NCBI RefSeq assembly: GCF_016756615.1
Contig: NZ_AP023262.1
Location: forward strand, 4,589,501-4,653,500
Source of the DNA: Mesorhizobium sp. L-8-3
Lineage (GTDB): Bacteria > Pseudomonadota > Alphaproteobacteria > Rhizobiales > Rhizobiaceae
Reading direction: 5' to 3'
DNA: 64,000 nt
The notes below the pieces were generated by a model. It made no database searches and was not told where the DNA came from. It saw only the letters and a list, made by a program, of their open reading frames with translations. A program made the translations under genes and the position numbers. Positions 49,836-58,961 of this stretch are shown here, piece after piece; position 1 is the first letter of the stretch, and each line of letters begins with the position of its first letter.

Positions 49836-50632
49836 CGAGGTTTGAAAGCAGGGGGCCACGCTCGATCGCGCTCGGCGCCATGCTGGCGGCGCTGGCGATC
49901 ATCTACCTGCCGCCGTTCTACATGCTGGCGATTTCCTTCAACCAGAACCTCCAGCCGGCGTTCCCGGGACCGGCGGATCTCAGCGTCAAATGGTATGTGG
50001 CCTTGGCCAAGGACGGCCGCCTGCTCGGAGCCTTGAGGGAGTCTCTCGTCGTCGCGACGCTGACGGCTGCCATCTCGGTGGTGGTGGCGCTGCTCGCGGC
50101 GCTCGCCTATCTCGAGATGCGCCGGCTGCGGTCGCAATGGTTCCTGTTCGTCATCTTCTCGATGTTCGTACCGGGCGTGGTTCAGGGTCTTGCCCTGTCG
50201 GCGGTGTTCGGGCGGATCGGCGTGAAGCCGTTCTGGGGCACGGTAGCCGCTGCGCATCTTCTGTGGGCTCTGCCCTTCGCCTTCACCGTTGTGCTGACGT
50301 CGCTCGGCGTGGTTCGCAAGTCCTATCTCATGGCCGCCGCGGACCTCGGAGCGTCCTGGTTCCGTCGCCTCTGGGACATCATCCTGCCGCTCATCCGGCC
50401 CGGACTCGCCGGCGCCTTCATCTTCAGTTTTCTGCTGTCGCTCAACGAATACAGTCGCGCCTACTATCTGGTCGGGCGGCAGAACACGCTTCCGCTCGAC
50501 ATGTTCGGCAAGATGAACTCCGGCGCATCGCCGACGATCTATGCGCTCTCCGGCGCGATCCTGATGGCCTCCTTCGTGGCCGTCGCGGCGGTGGTGCTGA
50601 TCACGGCTGGCCGCAACGCCCGACGGGCGTGA
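49829..50632 (+). CDS. ABC transporter permease (PotC-like)
   Basis: 267 residues from an ATG overlapping the end of the first permease by 7 bp. Six membrane helices. N-terminal YLPPFYMLAISFNQNLQPAFPGP with NTSL-like periplasmic region, EAA loop LMAAADLGASWFRRLWDIILPLI, and FSFLLSLNEYSRAYYLVG. Intact. It would pair with the frameshifted PotB-like subunit. Last gene of module 1; a RIME-like repeat follows 62 bp later. Confidence 0.92.
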   Translation: MVTRFESRGPRSIALGAMLAALAIIYLPPFYMLAISFNQNLQPAFPGPADLSVKWYVALAKDGRLLGALRESLVVATLTAAISVVVALLAALAYLEMRRLRSQWFLFVIFSMFVPGVVQGLALSAVFGRIGVKPFWGTVAAAHLLWALPFAFTVVLTSLGVVRKSYLMAAADLGASWFRRLWDIILPLIRPGLAGAFIFSFLLSLNEYSRAYYLVGRQNTLPLDMFGKMNSGASPTIYALSGAILMASFVAVAAVVLITAGRNARRA

Positions 50633-50694
50633 TCAACCGGCTGTCGGAGCCGCCAGGATCGACCTATAGTGGTTCCCGAGGAAGCCAATCTCGC

Positions 50695-50790
50695 CAGAGC
50701 GCCGCGCGTCCTTTCGGACGCGCGCAAAGGGTGCTCTGCCACTATTGAGTTGCGCATCGAAAATCGATTCCGATTTTCGGGCCGATGCGG
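50695..50790. repeat. RIME-like double-palindrome intergenic repeat, copy 2
   Basis: 96 bp, same orientation and build as copy 1 at 10365-10468. Hairpin 1 is CAGAGC...GCTCTG around GCGCGTCC-TTTC-GGACGCGC. Hairpin 2 is CGCATCG...CGATGCG around AAAATCG-ATTC-CGATTTT. Stem changes between copies are compensated, so the structure rather than the sequence is kept. It lies between the end of module 1 and the second LAL regulator. Confidence 0.8.
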
Positions 50791-50879
50791 AAGATCGACT
50801 GGGGAGCCATGCCGACGGACCGTAACCTTCGCGACTGTTTGATAGGCCGGTTGCGCCGGCTTACGGGCGTCCGCCGGTC

Positions 50880-53612
50880 ATGATCACCACCAAGCTGCAG
50901 CCGCCGCATCTGCGCGATGTCCTGGTCAACCGCCCCCGGCTGCTGCGCATGCTCGACGCGGCGACGGCAGGTAAGCTGGCGATCGTCTCTTCCCCGGCGG
51001 GTTTCGGCAAGTCGACGCTGCTGGCTCAATGGGCAGCGGGCCACAACGCTTCGCGCGTTGCATGGCTCTCGATCGACCCCCCTGACAACGATCTTGCCCG
51101 CTTCCTCAAATACCTCGCCGCCGCCTTGCAGCGCGTCGACCCGACGCTCATCGAGAATGCGGAGGCGCTGATCGATTCCAGCCCGGTCACGCCGGTCGAT
51201 TCCATACTCACCGGCATCATCAATCACCTGTCGCGCGCATCGACGCCGATCTTCCTCGTGCTCGACGACGCCCATCTGATTGTCTCGACTGAAATCGCCT
51301 CCTTCCTCAACGCGCTCGTCGCCTGTGCGCCGCCCGCATTGCGTATCGTGCTCGCGACGCGCGGCGACCTGCCTCTCGAACTCTCCAATATGAAGATGAA
51401 GGGGCATGTGCTCAGTCTCGGAGACGCCGACCTGCGGTTCTCGCTCGAAGAGACGGAAGACTATCTGACCGGCGTCTGCGGCCTCGATCTGAACATCTCG
51501 GCTGTCGTCGCGCTGCATCACAAGACCGAGGGCTGGCCGGCCGGCTTGCAACTCGCATCCCTCGCGCTCGCTCATGAGGGCTCGAAGGAAGCCTTCATCG
51601 CCGACTTCTCCGGCAGCCAGCGCGACGTCGCGACCTTCCTGGCGCATGACGTGCTGGCGCGGCAATCGACCGAGATCCAGGAGTTCCTGCTGAGGACCTC
51701 GATCCTCGATCGCTTTTGCCTCGGTCTCGCCGAGGCCGTCTGCCCGGAGATCGATGGCAGGGCGGCCCTTGCCGGGGTCGAGCGCTCGAACCTGTTTCTC
51801 ATCGCGCTGGACTCCTTCGGCCACTGGTTCCGCTACCATCATCTTTTCGGCGAGTTCCTCCGCGACAAGCTGGCGGTCTGGCCGCCGGAGCGGCGCGCGG
51901 CCCTGCACCGGTGTGCCGCCGACTGGCTCGCCGAGAACGGACATGTCTCGGACGCCGTCGGCCATGCGCTCGCCAGCGGCGACAACGATCTCGCTGCCGG
52001 CCTCGTGGAAAAATGCGCCATGCCGCTGATCATGCAGGGCCATATCCCGCGGGTCACGGAGTGGCTCAACCAGCTGCCGGGCAGTCTTGTGGAAACGCGG
52101 CCGAGATTGCTGCTCGCCCGCGTCTGGGCGCAGTTCCATATGAGCCGTCCGCGCCAGGCCGCGCGCATGCTCAAGCAGGCCAAGGATCTGATCCGTCGCC
52201 TCGCCGACGAAGGCGCGCTCGACCGCTCGACCATCCGTTCACTGAAGGCGGAGTTGCGCACGCTCACCGCAGGTGTGATCAGCGCTTCGGACCGGTCGCG
52301 GGCGGCGAGCCGGCTCGCGGCGGGCTGGCTCCAGGACTATCCCGAGGAGGAGGCTTTCTCGCGCGGCACGCTCGCCAATATCGGGGCGTTCTGCCACTAT
52401 TCGCTCGGCGAGCTTGATGCGGCGCGGCTTTTCAGCCTGAAGGCCCGTGACTATCACGGTGCGAGCAATTCGGTTTTCGGGATCGTCTATTCCGACCTGC
52501 TGCTCGGACTGGTGGAGATAGCCGCCGGCAATCTCGCGGCAGCGGACGAGTTCCTGGACCGGGCCTGCCGGCTCGCGCGCGAGCGTCTCGGCTCCGGCTC
52601 CTACGCGGAAGCGATGACGGCGATCTTCCAGGTCGAGCTCGCTTATGAGTGGAACGATCTGCTGCGCGCTGAAAGACTTCTGTGCCAGCATCGCCAGATC
52701 ATCGAGGAATGCGGTCTCGTCGTTCACGAGATGGCCTGCAAGCTGCACCTCGCGCGACTGGCCGCCGCGCATGGTCGCCAGGATGAGGCGATCGTCTTCC
52801 TGGAACGAGCCGAAAGGCTCGGCATCGAGAAGCGGTACCGGCGGCTGACGGCAAGCGCGCTCAACGAGCGGGTGCGGCTGTTGCTTCTGCGCGGCGACGT
52901 GCGCGCGGCAAGGCTCGCCTTGCGCTCGCGCGGCATAGAACCCTCCGGCGAACGCAGCAGCCTTCCGATCCATCCGCTTGAGGAGTATGCCCATATCGGC
53001 GCCGCTCGTGTACTGATCGCGGAGGGAAAACCCGTGAACGCCATCGCCATATTGGACCGCGTCGCCGAGCGCATGCGTCAGGATGGGCGCCTCCGCGGTC
53101 TGATGCAGGTGAGGGCGCTCGTCGCCATTGCCGCCCATTCAGCCGGGGAGACGCTGCTTGCGCTGGCAGCAACGGTCGACACGGTCACCCTGGCGTTGCC
53201 GCAGAACGCGATGCGGTCGCTGATCGACGAAGGCTATCCGATGCGCCAAGTGCTCGAATTCGCCCGTGGGCGCATTCCGGCATGGAGGCGCAGTTCGGAG
53301 ACGGCGAACTTCGTCGACAGGTTGCTGCGCGAACTCTCCCGCGCCTCGGGCGACCGCATCCGCCCGGCAGCCGTTGGGCAGGCGCCTGCGAAGCGGGCCT
53401 TGAGCAGCAAGGAGACGGAGGTCGCCGCCCTGCTGATGCGCGCCTACAGCAATCGTCAACTGGCGCAGTCGCTCTCTATGGCGCCCGACACCGTGAAGTG
53501 GCACCTGAAGAACATCTTCGGCAAGCTCGGCGTGTCGAACCGCACCGAGGCGGCCCTCAAGCTGAGGGAAATCGGCCTCGACGGTTCCGTCGAGCGGCCC
53601 TTCGCAGGCTGA
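50880..53612 (+). CDS. MalT-like large ATP-binding LuxR regulator (LAL), module 2
   Basis: 910 residues from the ATG at 50880. STAND ATPase with Walker A SSPAGFGKSTLL (37-48), Walker B IFLVLDDAHLI, the RHHxLF-type winged-helix segment WFRYHHLFGEFLRDKL, helical TPR-like region (about 380-830) and C-terminal LuxR helix-turn-helix (LSSKETEVAALLMRAYSNRQLAQSL...TVKWHLKNIFGKLGV). Related to but clearly different from the 40092 regulator (its ATPase region is the more MalT-like of the two). Located 474 bp upstream of the deacetylase/ABC operon, which it probably activates. The inducer may be the imported amide or amine. Confidence 0.92.
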   Translation: MITTKLQPPHLRDVLVNRPRLLRMLDAATAGKLAIVSSPAGFGKSTLLAQWAAGHNASRVAWLSIDPPDNDLARFLKYLAAALQRVDPTLIENAEALIDSSPVTPVDSILTGIINHLSRASTPIFLVLDDAHLIVSTEIASFLNALVACAPPALRIVLATRGDLPLELSNMKMKGHVLSLGDADLRFSLEETEDYLTGVCGLDLNISAVVALHHKTEGWPAGLQLASLALAHEGSKEAFIADFSGSQRDVATFLAHDVLARQSTEIQEFLLRTSILDRFCLGLAEAVCPEIDGRAALAGVERSNLFLIALDSFGHWFRYHHLFGEFLRDKLAVWPPERRAALHRCAADWLAENGHVSDAVGHALASGDNDLAAGLVEKCAMPLIMQGHIPRVTEWLNQLPGSLVETRPRLLLARVWAQFHMSRPRQAARMLKQAKDLIRRLADEGALDRSTIRSLKAELRTLTAGVISASDRSRAASRLAAGWLQDYPEEEAFSRGTLANIGAFCHYSLGELDAARLFSLKARDYHGASNSVFGIVYSDLLLGLVEIAAGNLAAADEFLDRACRLARERLGSGSYAEAMTAIFQVELAYEWNDLLRAERLLCQHRQIIEECGLVVHEMACKLHLARLAAAHGRQDEAIVFLERAERLGIEKRYRRLTASALNERVRLLLLRGDVRAARLALRSRGIEPSGERSSLPIHPLEEYAHIGAARVLIAEGKPVNAIAILDRVAERMRQDGRLRGLMQVRALVAIAAHSAGETLLALAATVDTVTLALPQNAMRSLIDEGYPMRQVLEFARGRIPAWRRSSETANFVDRLLRELSRASGDRIRPAAVGQAPAKRALSSKETEVAALLMRAYSNRQLAQSLSMAPDTVKWHLKNIFGKLGVSNRTEAALKLREIGLDGSVERPFAG

Positions 53613-53897
53613 GTGCTCATGCCAATGGCACTGTACGGCGTCGATCAATCCTTGCTGACCACCCTTGACACCGGCGCCACTACCGTGAATTTTTGACGCC
53701 TGCTTTCAACGTGATGAACTGCGTCCACCGACTCCGGCCGTGCCGAGGGATACCTCCGGCAGAACGAGGCCAGCCGTCTCGGCGGGCGGTTTTCTCCGAT
53801 CCTTCGCGAGGTGTCGGCAGCCAGGCGAGGGCGGCGCAACTGCCGCAAGCATTGCCCCGTCACCCTACTTTCGACGGCATGCCGGAATAACAGGCCC

Positions 53898-53927
53898 GTC
53901 CTGTAAATTTCCAGTTTTTTACAGGAC
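53898..53927. promoter_or_regulatory. Perfect 10-10-10 inverted repeat, candidate operator
   Basis: GTCCTGTAAA, a 10-nt spacer, then TTTACAGGAC, in an AT-rich pocket 160 bp upstream of the deacetylase start. The half-site spacing (about two helical turns) suits a dimeric DNA-binding protein, possibly the LAL regulator just upstream. Confidence 0.55.
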
Positions 53928-53983
53928 CGCCGGCTGCCCGGGCTCGTACCAACGGTCGATGACGTTGGCACCAATTACCCGGG

Positions 53984-54008
53984 CGGGTGGGGCAAAAAAA
54001 GCCACCCG
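53984..54008 (+). promoter_or_regulatory. Leader hairpin with A-rich loop
   Basis: Stem CGGGTGG/CCACCCG with an 11-nt loop containing seven As. It is bracketed by two TTACCCG sequences (about 53975 and 54008) that could compete for the same GGGT strand. No T-run, so it is not an intrinsic terminator. Possible leader regulation, weak evidence. Confidence 0.35.
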
Positions 54009-54086
54009 TTACCCGAAGGTGGCGGGACAAGGGCCGCTATCAGCGCAATCCTCCCCTCCATTGGCATTGTTGCGTGAAGGGACGCG

Positions 54087-55208
54087 ATGGCGACCGGTTT
54101 CGTCTTCCACGAACTCTATCTGTGGCACAACACATGGAACTGGGCACAGGTCTTCCCGCCGAGCCTGACGGTGCAGCCCGGCACCCATGCCGAGAACCCC
54201 GAAACCAAGCGGCGGCTGCGTAATCTGCTCGAAGTCAGCGGCATCCTCGACCATCTGGTTCCGATCAAGCCACGCCCGGCAACCGTCGAGGAACTGGCCC
54301 GGGTCCATACGGCAGCGCATATCGAAAAGATCAGGGAGATCAGCGAACGCGGCTATGGGGACGCGAGTTCGCTCACGCCGCTCGGCGCAGGCAGTTACGA
54401 GATCGCGCTGCTCGCGGCCGGCGGCGCCATCGTGGCGATGGATGCCGTCATCGAGGGCAAAGTCGACAACGCCTATGCGCTCATCCGCCCGCCGGGCCAC
54501 CACGCGACATCAGATGTCGGAATGGGCTTCTGCCTTTTCTCCAATGCCGCGATCGCCATTCGGCATGCGCAGAAGATGCACGGCATCAAACGGATCGCGA
54601 CGGTCGACTGGGACGTCCATCACGGCAACGGCACGCAGGCGGTGTTTTATGACGACCCAGGCGTGCTCACCATCTCGATCCATCAGAACAATCTCTTCCC
54701 GGCGAATTCGGGAGCGGTGAGCGAGAACGGGGAAGGCGAAGGCAAGGGTTACAACATCAATGTGCCCTTGCCGTCGGGCTCCGGCCCCGGCGCTTATCAG
54801 GTTGCGTTCGAGAGGGTCGTGCTGCCGGCGCTCGAACGCTTCCAACCGGAGTTGATCGTCGTTCCCTCGGGCTTCGATGCTTCGGGTGTCGATCCGATGG
54901 GGCGCATGCAGATGAACTCCAGCGGATACCGTGTGCTGGCCCGGATGCTGCTCGATGCGGCGCGTGAACTGTGCGGCGGTCGGCTCGTGATGACCCATGA
55001 GGGCGGCTACTCCGAAATGTATGTACCCTATTGCGGCCTGGCTGTGATCGAGGAGCTGTCCGGGCACCGGACGGGGGTCGAGGACCCTTGGGACAAGCTC
55101 ATGGCAGCCTGGGGCGGAATGGCGGCGGAACCGCATCAGATCGCGGTCATCGACGAGGCCGCGAAACTCGTTGCAAACATAAACAAAGCAAGGGGAACAA
55201 AGAGATGA
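54087..55208 (+). CDS. Histone deacetylase-family amidohydrolase (acetylpolyamine amidohydrolase-like)
   Basis: 373 residues from the ATG at 54087. Arginase/deacetylase fold with a full zinc site: D176 and H178 in ATVDWDVHHGNG and D264 in SGFDAS. The catalytic His pair is H138-H139 (PPGHHA). The transition-state Tyr is Y308 (HEGGYSE). Bacterial class II HDAC-like enzymes deacetylate small acetylamides such as acetylpolyamines rather than histones. Co-transcribed with a branched-chain-type ABC importer whose binding-protein gene overlaps its stop by 4 bp, so import of an acyl-amide followed by cytosolic deacylation is likely. Substrate not determined. Confidence 0.92.
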   Translation: MATGFVFHELYLWHNTWNWAQVFPPSLTVQPGTHAENPETKRRLRNLLEVSGILDHLVPIKPRPATVEELARVHTAAHIEKIREISERGYGDASSLTPLGAGSYEIALLAAGGAIVAMDAVIEGKVDNAYALIRPPGHHATSDVGMGFCLFSNAAIAIRHAQKMHGIKRIATVDWDVHHGNGTQAVFYDDPGVLTISIHQNNLFPANSGAVSENGEGEGKGYNINVPLPSGSGPGAYQVAFERVVLPALERFQPELIVVPSGFDASGVDPMGRMQMNSSGYRVLARMLLDAARELCGGRLVMTHEGGYSEMYVPYCGLAVIEELSGHRTGVEDPWDKLMAAWGGMAAEPHQIAVIDEAAKLVANINKARGTKR

Positions 55209-56554
55209 AGCGCGATTCGAAACTGCAGAAGCCCAATGTCATCGCGGGCTCCCGCCGCAATTTCCTGATCAAGGGCAGCCTCGCCACCGCGGCCACGCTC
55301 ACCGGTATGCCCGCCATGCTGTTCGCCATGAACGACGAGGCGCGCGCCGAGGGCGATCCGATCCCGGTAGGCCAGTGCGGACCGACCACGGATTTCGCCG
55401 CGCCCGACGGCATCGAGTTCAAGAACGGCCTCACGCTTGCCTGCGAGGAGATCAATGCCCTTGGCGGCATATTGGGGCGGCCGCTCGAACCTTCCTTCGA
55501 GGACACGGCGCAGATGGGCGACGCGACCAATGTGCAGGCGGCCCAACGCCTGGTCGATCGCTACGGCGTCCACGCGATCCTCAACGGCTACAATATCGGC
55601 TCGGGCGCGGCCATCCAGGAAGTGGCCGCCGACAACGGCATCATCTACGTCCACTACGACACCACGATCGGCCACAACGACCTGGTAAAGTCCAACCCCG
55701 ACCGCTACTGGGGCTCCTTTCAGGGCGACCCGGCCGAATACTGGTATGGGCCCGGCTTTCTGAAGTTCCTCCAGGGTCTCGAAGACTCGGGCGACTGGAA
55801 GCGCCACAACAACAAGATGGCGGTCATCCTGTCCGCCGGCGTCTACGCCTCCAACATCGCCAACGCCGTCAAGGAGCAGGCCGGCAGCTACGGCTGGGAG
55901 ATCAGCCTGTTCGAGACCGTCAGCGTGCCCGCCTCGGAATGGGGGCCGACACTCGCCAAGATCCGGCAGGACCCGCCGGCCGTCATCTGTATCACCCACT
56001 TCCTGCCGGCCGACCTCGGCCAGTTCTGTGTGCAGTTCGCGCCCAATCCGACGCCGAGCCTCATCTACATGCAGTACGGCCCGTCGATCCCCGCTTTCCG
56101 CGACATCGCAAAGGAAGCCGCCAACGGCATCATCTACGCGACGCTGGTCGGCGCCCTCCAGGACGAGATCGGCACCGCATTCGAGAAGCGTTACAAGGAG
56201 AAGTTCGGAGCCAATGCCGGGCACAATTCCGGTGCGCAGCCCTATGACGGCGCCTATGTCTGGGCGACGGCTGCTGCCCTCGCCGGCGGAAGCGGCGAGC
56301 CCGGCAATGCCGAGCAGAACCGCAAGGTGGCGGCGCGCATGAGTTCCATGATCTTCCGCGGCGTGACGGGCACGACGCGCTTCATGCCGCTGGAAAATGC
56401 CGCCTTCACCTATCCGACCCAGGTGAACGATTCTTCGCTCGGCATGCCGCACCAGTTCCTGCAGATCCATGACTACACCAAGGGACCCGGGCTGATCGCT
56501 CCGGCGCCTTACGGCACGACCAAATTCATGCTGCCGCCGTGGATCAAGGCGTGA
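55205..56554 (+). CDS. ABC transporter substrate-binding protein (branched-chain amino acid/amide type)
   Basis: 449 residues from an ATG overlapping the deacetylase stop (ATGA). The leader has a twin-arginine motif (SRRNFLIKG, 16-24) and a hydrophobic stretch to about 42. Periplasmic-binding fold type I (LivJ/AmiC/UrtA-like): VGQCGPTTDFAAPDGIEFKNGLTLACEEINALGGI, given in outline, and NVQAAQRLVDRYGVHAILNGYNIGSG. AEYWYGPGFLKFL and TLVGALQDEIGTAFEKRYKEKFG follow. The protein is nearest to amide/urea-type receptors by overall look. With the amidohydrolase upstream, an acetylated polyamine or similar amide is a reasonable ligand (inference). Confidence 0.92.
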   Translation: MKRDSKLQKPNVIAGSRRNFLIKGSLATAATLTGMPAMLFAMNDEARAEGDPIPVGQCGPTTDFAAPDGIEFKNGLTLACEEINALGGILGRPLEPSFEDTAQMGDATNVQAAQRLVDRYGVHAILNGYNIGSGAAIQEVAADNGIIYVHYDTTIGHNDLVKSNPDRYWGSFQGDPAEYWYGPGFLKFLQGLEDSGDWKRHNNKMAVILSAGVYASNIANAVKEQAGSYGWEISLFETVSVPASEWGPTLAKIRQDPPAVICITHFLPADLGQFCVQFAPNPTPSLIYMQYGPSIPAFRDIAKEAANGIIYATLVGALQDEIGTAFEKRYKEKFGANAGHNSGAQPYDGAYVWATAAALAGGSGEPGNAEQNRKVAARMSSMIFRGVTGTTRFMPLENAAFTYPTQVNDSSLGMPHQFLQIHDYTKGPGLIAPAPYGTTKFMLPPWIKA

Positions 56555-56561
56555 CGCCGGC

Positions 56562-57365
56562 ATGACGTCTGCTGCAGCGGCGATGCCGCTCCTGTCATGC
56601 AAGGGCGTCGGCAAGTCGTTCGGCGCGCTGGCGGCTGTGCGCGACCTCAGCTTCGATGTCGGGGAGGGCGAGATCCTCGGCATCGGCGGGCCGAACGGCG
56701 CCGGAAAGACGACGCTGTTCGAGGTCATCTCCGGGCTGAACCCGGCGACGGCAGGCACCATCCTGCTCGACGGGCAGGACATCACCCGCCTGGCGCCGGA
56801 ACGGATCTGCCATGCCGGGGTCGCCAGGACCTTTCAGCTCAATGCCGGCTTCGACAGCATGACGGTGCGCGAGAACGTGCTGGTCGGCGCCTATTTCGGG
56901 CGCGATAGTCGTGCGGTGCCGAGCTTGAGGGTCGGGCGCGAGACGCGCGACGCCGCCGAGGGCGCGCTCGGCATGCTCGGCATCGCCGACAAGGCCGACG
57001 TCGTCACCTCGAGGCTGCCGGTGCTCGATCGCAAGCTCCTGATGATGGCGACGGCGATCGCCACCAGGCCGCGGCTGCTTCTGATGGACGAACCGGTGGG
57101 CGGCCTCACCGCCAAGGAGGTGGACCAGGTGATGGCGGCCGTCCGCGCCATCAAGGCGTCCGGCGTGACCATCATCCTGATCGAGCACGTCATGCGTTTC
57201 CTCGTGCAACTCTCCGATCGGGTGATGATCATGCACCACGGCGAGAAGATCTTCGAAGGACTGCCGGCCCAGTTGGTGAACGACCGCACCGTGGTCGATG
57301 TCTATCTCGGCGAGGGCGCATCGGAGCGGTTGAAGGCATTCATGGAAAGAGCCGATCATGTCTGA
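56562..57365 (+). CDS. Branched-chain-type ABC transporter ATPase (LivG-like), variant signature
   Basis: 267 residues. Walker A GPNGAGKTT (43-51), Q-loop TFQL, Walker B LLLMDEP with E177, H-loop IEHVM. The signature region is LPVLDRK (152-158) instead of LSxGQ. A replaced LSGGQ of the form L-x-x-x-D-R-K occurs in part of the LivG family, so it may be functional, but it differs from the canonical LivF partner (LSGGE). The LivG-specific insertion around 110-135 is present. Overlaps livF-like gene by 8 bp. Confidence 0.9.
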   Translation: MTSAAAAMPLLSCKGVGKSFGALAAVRDLSFDVGEGEILGIGGPNGAGKTTLFEVISGLNPATAGTILLDGQDITRLAPERICHAGVARTFQLNAGFDSMTVRENVLVGAYFGRDSRAVPSLRVGRETRDAAEGALGMLGIADKADVVTSRLPVLDRKLLMMATAIATRPRLLLMDEPVGGLTAKEVDQVMAAVRAIKASGVTIILIEHVMRFLVQLSDRVMIMHHGEKIFEGLPAQLVNDRTVVDVYLGEGASERLKAFMERADHV

Positions 57366-58074
57366 ACCGGCGCTCCGGATCGAAAAGGCGAGTTCCGGCT
57401 ATCAAGGCCGCTCGGTGCTTCAGGCGATCGATCTCGTGGTCGCGGATGGCGAGTTGACCGCCATCATCGGCCCGAACGGCCACGGCAAGAGCACCCTGCT
57501 CAAGACGATATCGGGTCTGGTGCCGCCGTCTTCCGGCACCATCCTCCATCGCGGCGCGAGGATCGATGGCCACCGGCCCGATGAGATCGTCGAGCGCGGC
57601 TTGATCCATGTTCCGCAAGGAGACCTGCTCTTCCCGGCGATGACCGTGAACGAGAACCTGCTGATGGGCGCCTATCGCAAGGCGGCATCGGGCGGGATCG
57701 ACGAGCGGCTCGATTTCGTCTTTTCGCTCCTGCCCAGGCTGAAGGACCGTCGCAACCAGATCGCGGGAACCCTGTCCGGCGGCGAGCGGCGCATGTGCGG
57801 CATCGGACGCGGCCTTATGGCCGGCGGCGACATACTGATGCTCGACGAGCCGTCGCTCGGCCTTGCGCCGATCGTGATCGACCAGATCTACGAGGTGATC
57901 TTCGATCTCAGGCAGCAAGGCCGCACGATCCTCCTGGTCGAGGAGAACGCCCAGCGCATCGCCGACCAGGCCGACAGCATCCACCTGCTCGACAATGGCC
58001 GTTTCGCCTGGTCGGGCGTCGGCGCGGAGTTGATGGCCCGTCCCGAAATCATCGAAACCTATCTGGGGGCTTAG
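57358..58074 (+). CDS. Branched-chain-type ABC transporter ATPase (LivF-like)
   Basis: 238 residues, fully canonical: Walker A GPNGHGKST, Q-loop VPQGDLLFP, signature LSGGE, Walker B ILMLDEP, D-loop SLGLAP, H-loop VEENA (LivF type). Forms the ATPase dimer with the LivG-like subunit. Part of the rightward operon deacetylase-SBP-LivG-LivF-LivH-LivM. Confidence 0.93.
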   Translation: MSEPALRIEKASSGYQGRSVLQAIDLVVADGELTAIIGPNGHGKSTLLKTISGLVPPSSGTILHRGARIDGHRPDEIVERGLIHVPQGDLLFPAMTVNENLLMGAYRKAASGGIDERLDFVFSLLPRLKDRRNQIAGTLSGGERRMCGIGRGLMAGGDILMLDEPSLGLAPIVIDQIYEVIFDLRQQGRTILLVEENAQRIADQADSIHLLDNGRFAWSGVGAELMARPEIIETYLGA

Positions 58075-58082
58075 TCTGATCG

Positions 58083-58961
58083 ATGGATGTCCTGATCCAG
58101 ATCGTCGCTTCCGGACTGACGCTCGGCGCCATGTATGCGGTCGCGACCGTCGGCCTCTCATTGGTCTACGGCTCGCTCAACATGCTCAACATGGCGCATG
58201 GCGCGCTGCTGACGCTCGGCGGCTATATCTGCTACGCGGCGATCACCCATGCCGGCTTCCATCCGGCGTTCGCCCTGATCGCAGCCGCGCTCGTCTGCGC
58301 GCTCGCCGGCCTGCTCATCTATCTCGGCGCGGCCTTGCCGCTGCTCAGGGCCGAGAATTTCGAGACCAATATCTTCATCGCCACGATCGGCATCGGGTCC
58401 GTGATCGAGAGCCTGATGCTGAAAACGTTCGGGCCCTATCCGATCCCGCAGCCTTTGGCGGTCGCCGGCCATGTGGTCGTCGGCAACGTGCACGTCCCCC
58501 TGCAGAACCTCTTCATCCTGGGCGTGGCGCTGGCTTTGATGGCGGCGGTCGCGTTCATGCTGCAGCGGACCCGCATGGGCCGTGCCATCCGTGCGACCTC
58601 CATGAACCGCGACGCGGCCCAACTCATGGGCGTGCGCGTCGGCCGTGTCTATGCGCAGGTGCTGGCGCTCTCAGGCGCGCTCGCCGCCGTCTCGGGCGTC
58701 ATGATCAGCTCGATCGCCACGCTTACGCCCGTCATGGGCGGCGACCCGATGCTGAAGGCCTTCATCATCTGCATCGTTGCCGGGCTCGGCAATGTCTATG
58801 GCGCGGTCGTCGCAGCGGTTGCGCTCGGGCTGCTCGAAGCCGCCACGCAATATCTGCTCGGCGTGCGCTGGAGCTTCGCCACGCTTCTCCTCCTCGTGAT
58901 CCTGGTCCTGATCTGGCGGCCCTACGGGCTGTTCGGACGCCAGCAGGTGGTGCGCCTATGA
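58083..58961 (+). CDS. Branched-chain-type ABC transporter permease (LivH-like)
   Basis: 292 residues, about eight membrane helices. LivH marks: GLTLGAMYAVATVGLSLVYGSLNMLNMAHGALLTLGGY at the N-terminus (given in outline), RTRMGRAIRATSMNRDAAQLMGV as the cytosolic coupling loop, IVAGLGNVYGAVVAAVALGLLE, and RPYGLFG at the end. Overlaps the LivM-like gene by 4 bp. Confidence 0.93.
   Translation: MDVLIQIVASGLTLGAMYAVATVGLSLVYGSLNMLNMAHGALLTLGGYICYAAITHAGFHPAFALIAAALVCALAGLLIYLGAALPLLRAENFETNIFIATIGIGSVIESLMLKTFGPYPIPQPLAVAGHVVVGNVHVPLQNLFILGVALALMAAVAFMLQRTRMGRAIRATSMNRDAAQLMGVRVGRVYAQVLALSGALAAVSGVMISSIATLTPVMGGDPMLKAFIICIVAGLGNVYGAVVAAVALGLLEAATQYLLGVRWSFATLLLLVILVLIWRPYGLFGRQQVVRL

Larger units (their letters stand above)
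53613..54086. other. Upstream region of the deacetylase/ABC operon
   Basis: 474 bp without a supported gene. It includes a TTGACA at 53665-53670 with only a weak AATTTT 17 bp on, a perfect inverted repeat at 53898-53927, and a hairpin with an A7 loop at 53984-54008 followed by more G/C-paired sequence up to the ATG at 54087. The last 100 bp could be a structured mRNA leader. I do not recognise a known riboswitch in it. Confidence 0.5.

Noticed and set aside
54040-54086. Sigma-54 promoter before the deacetylase (TTGGCATTGTTGC)
   Set aside because: The spacing between the GG and GC elements is several bases too short.
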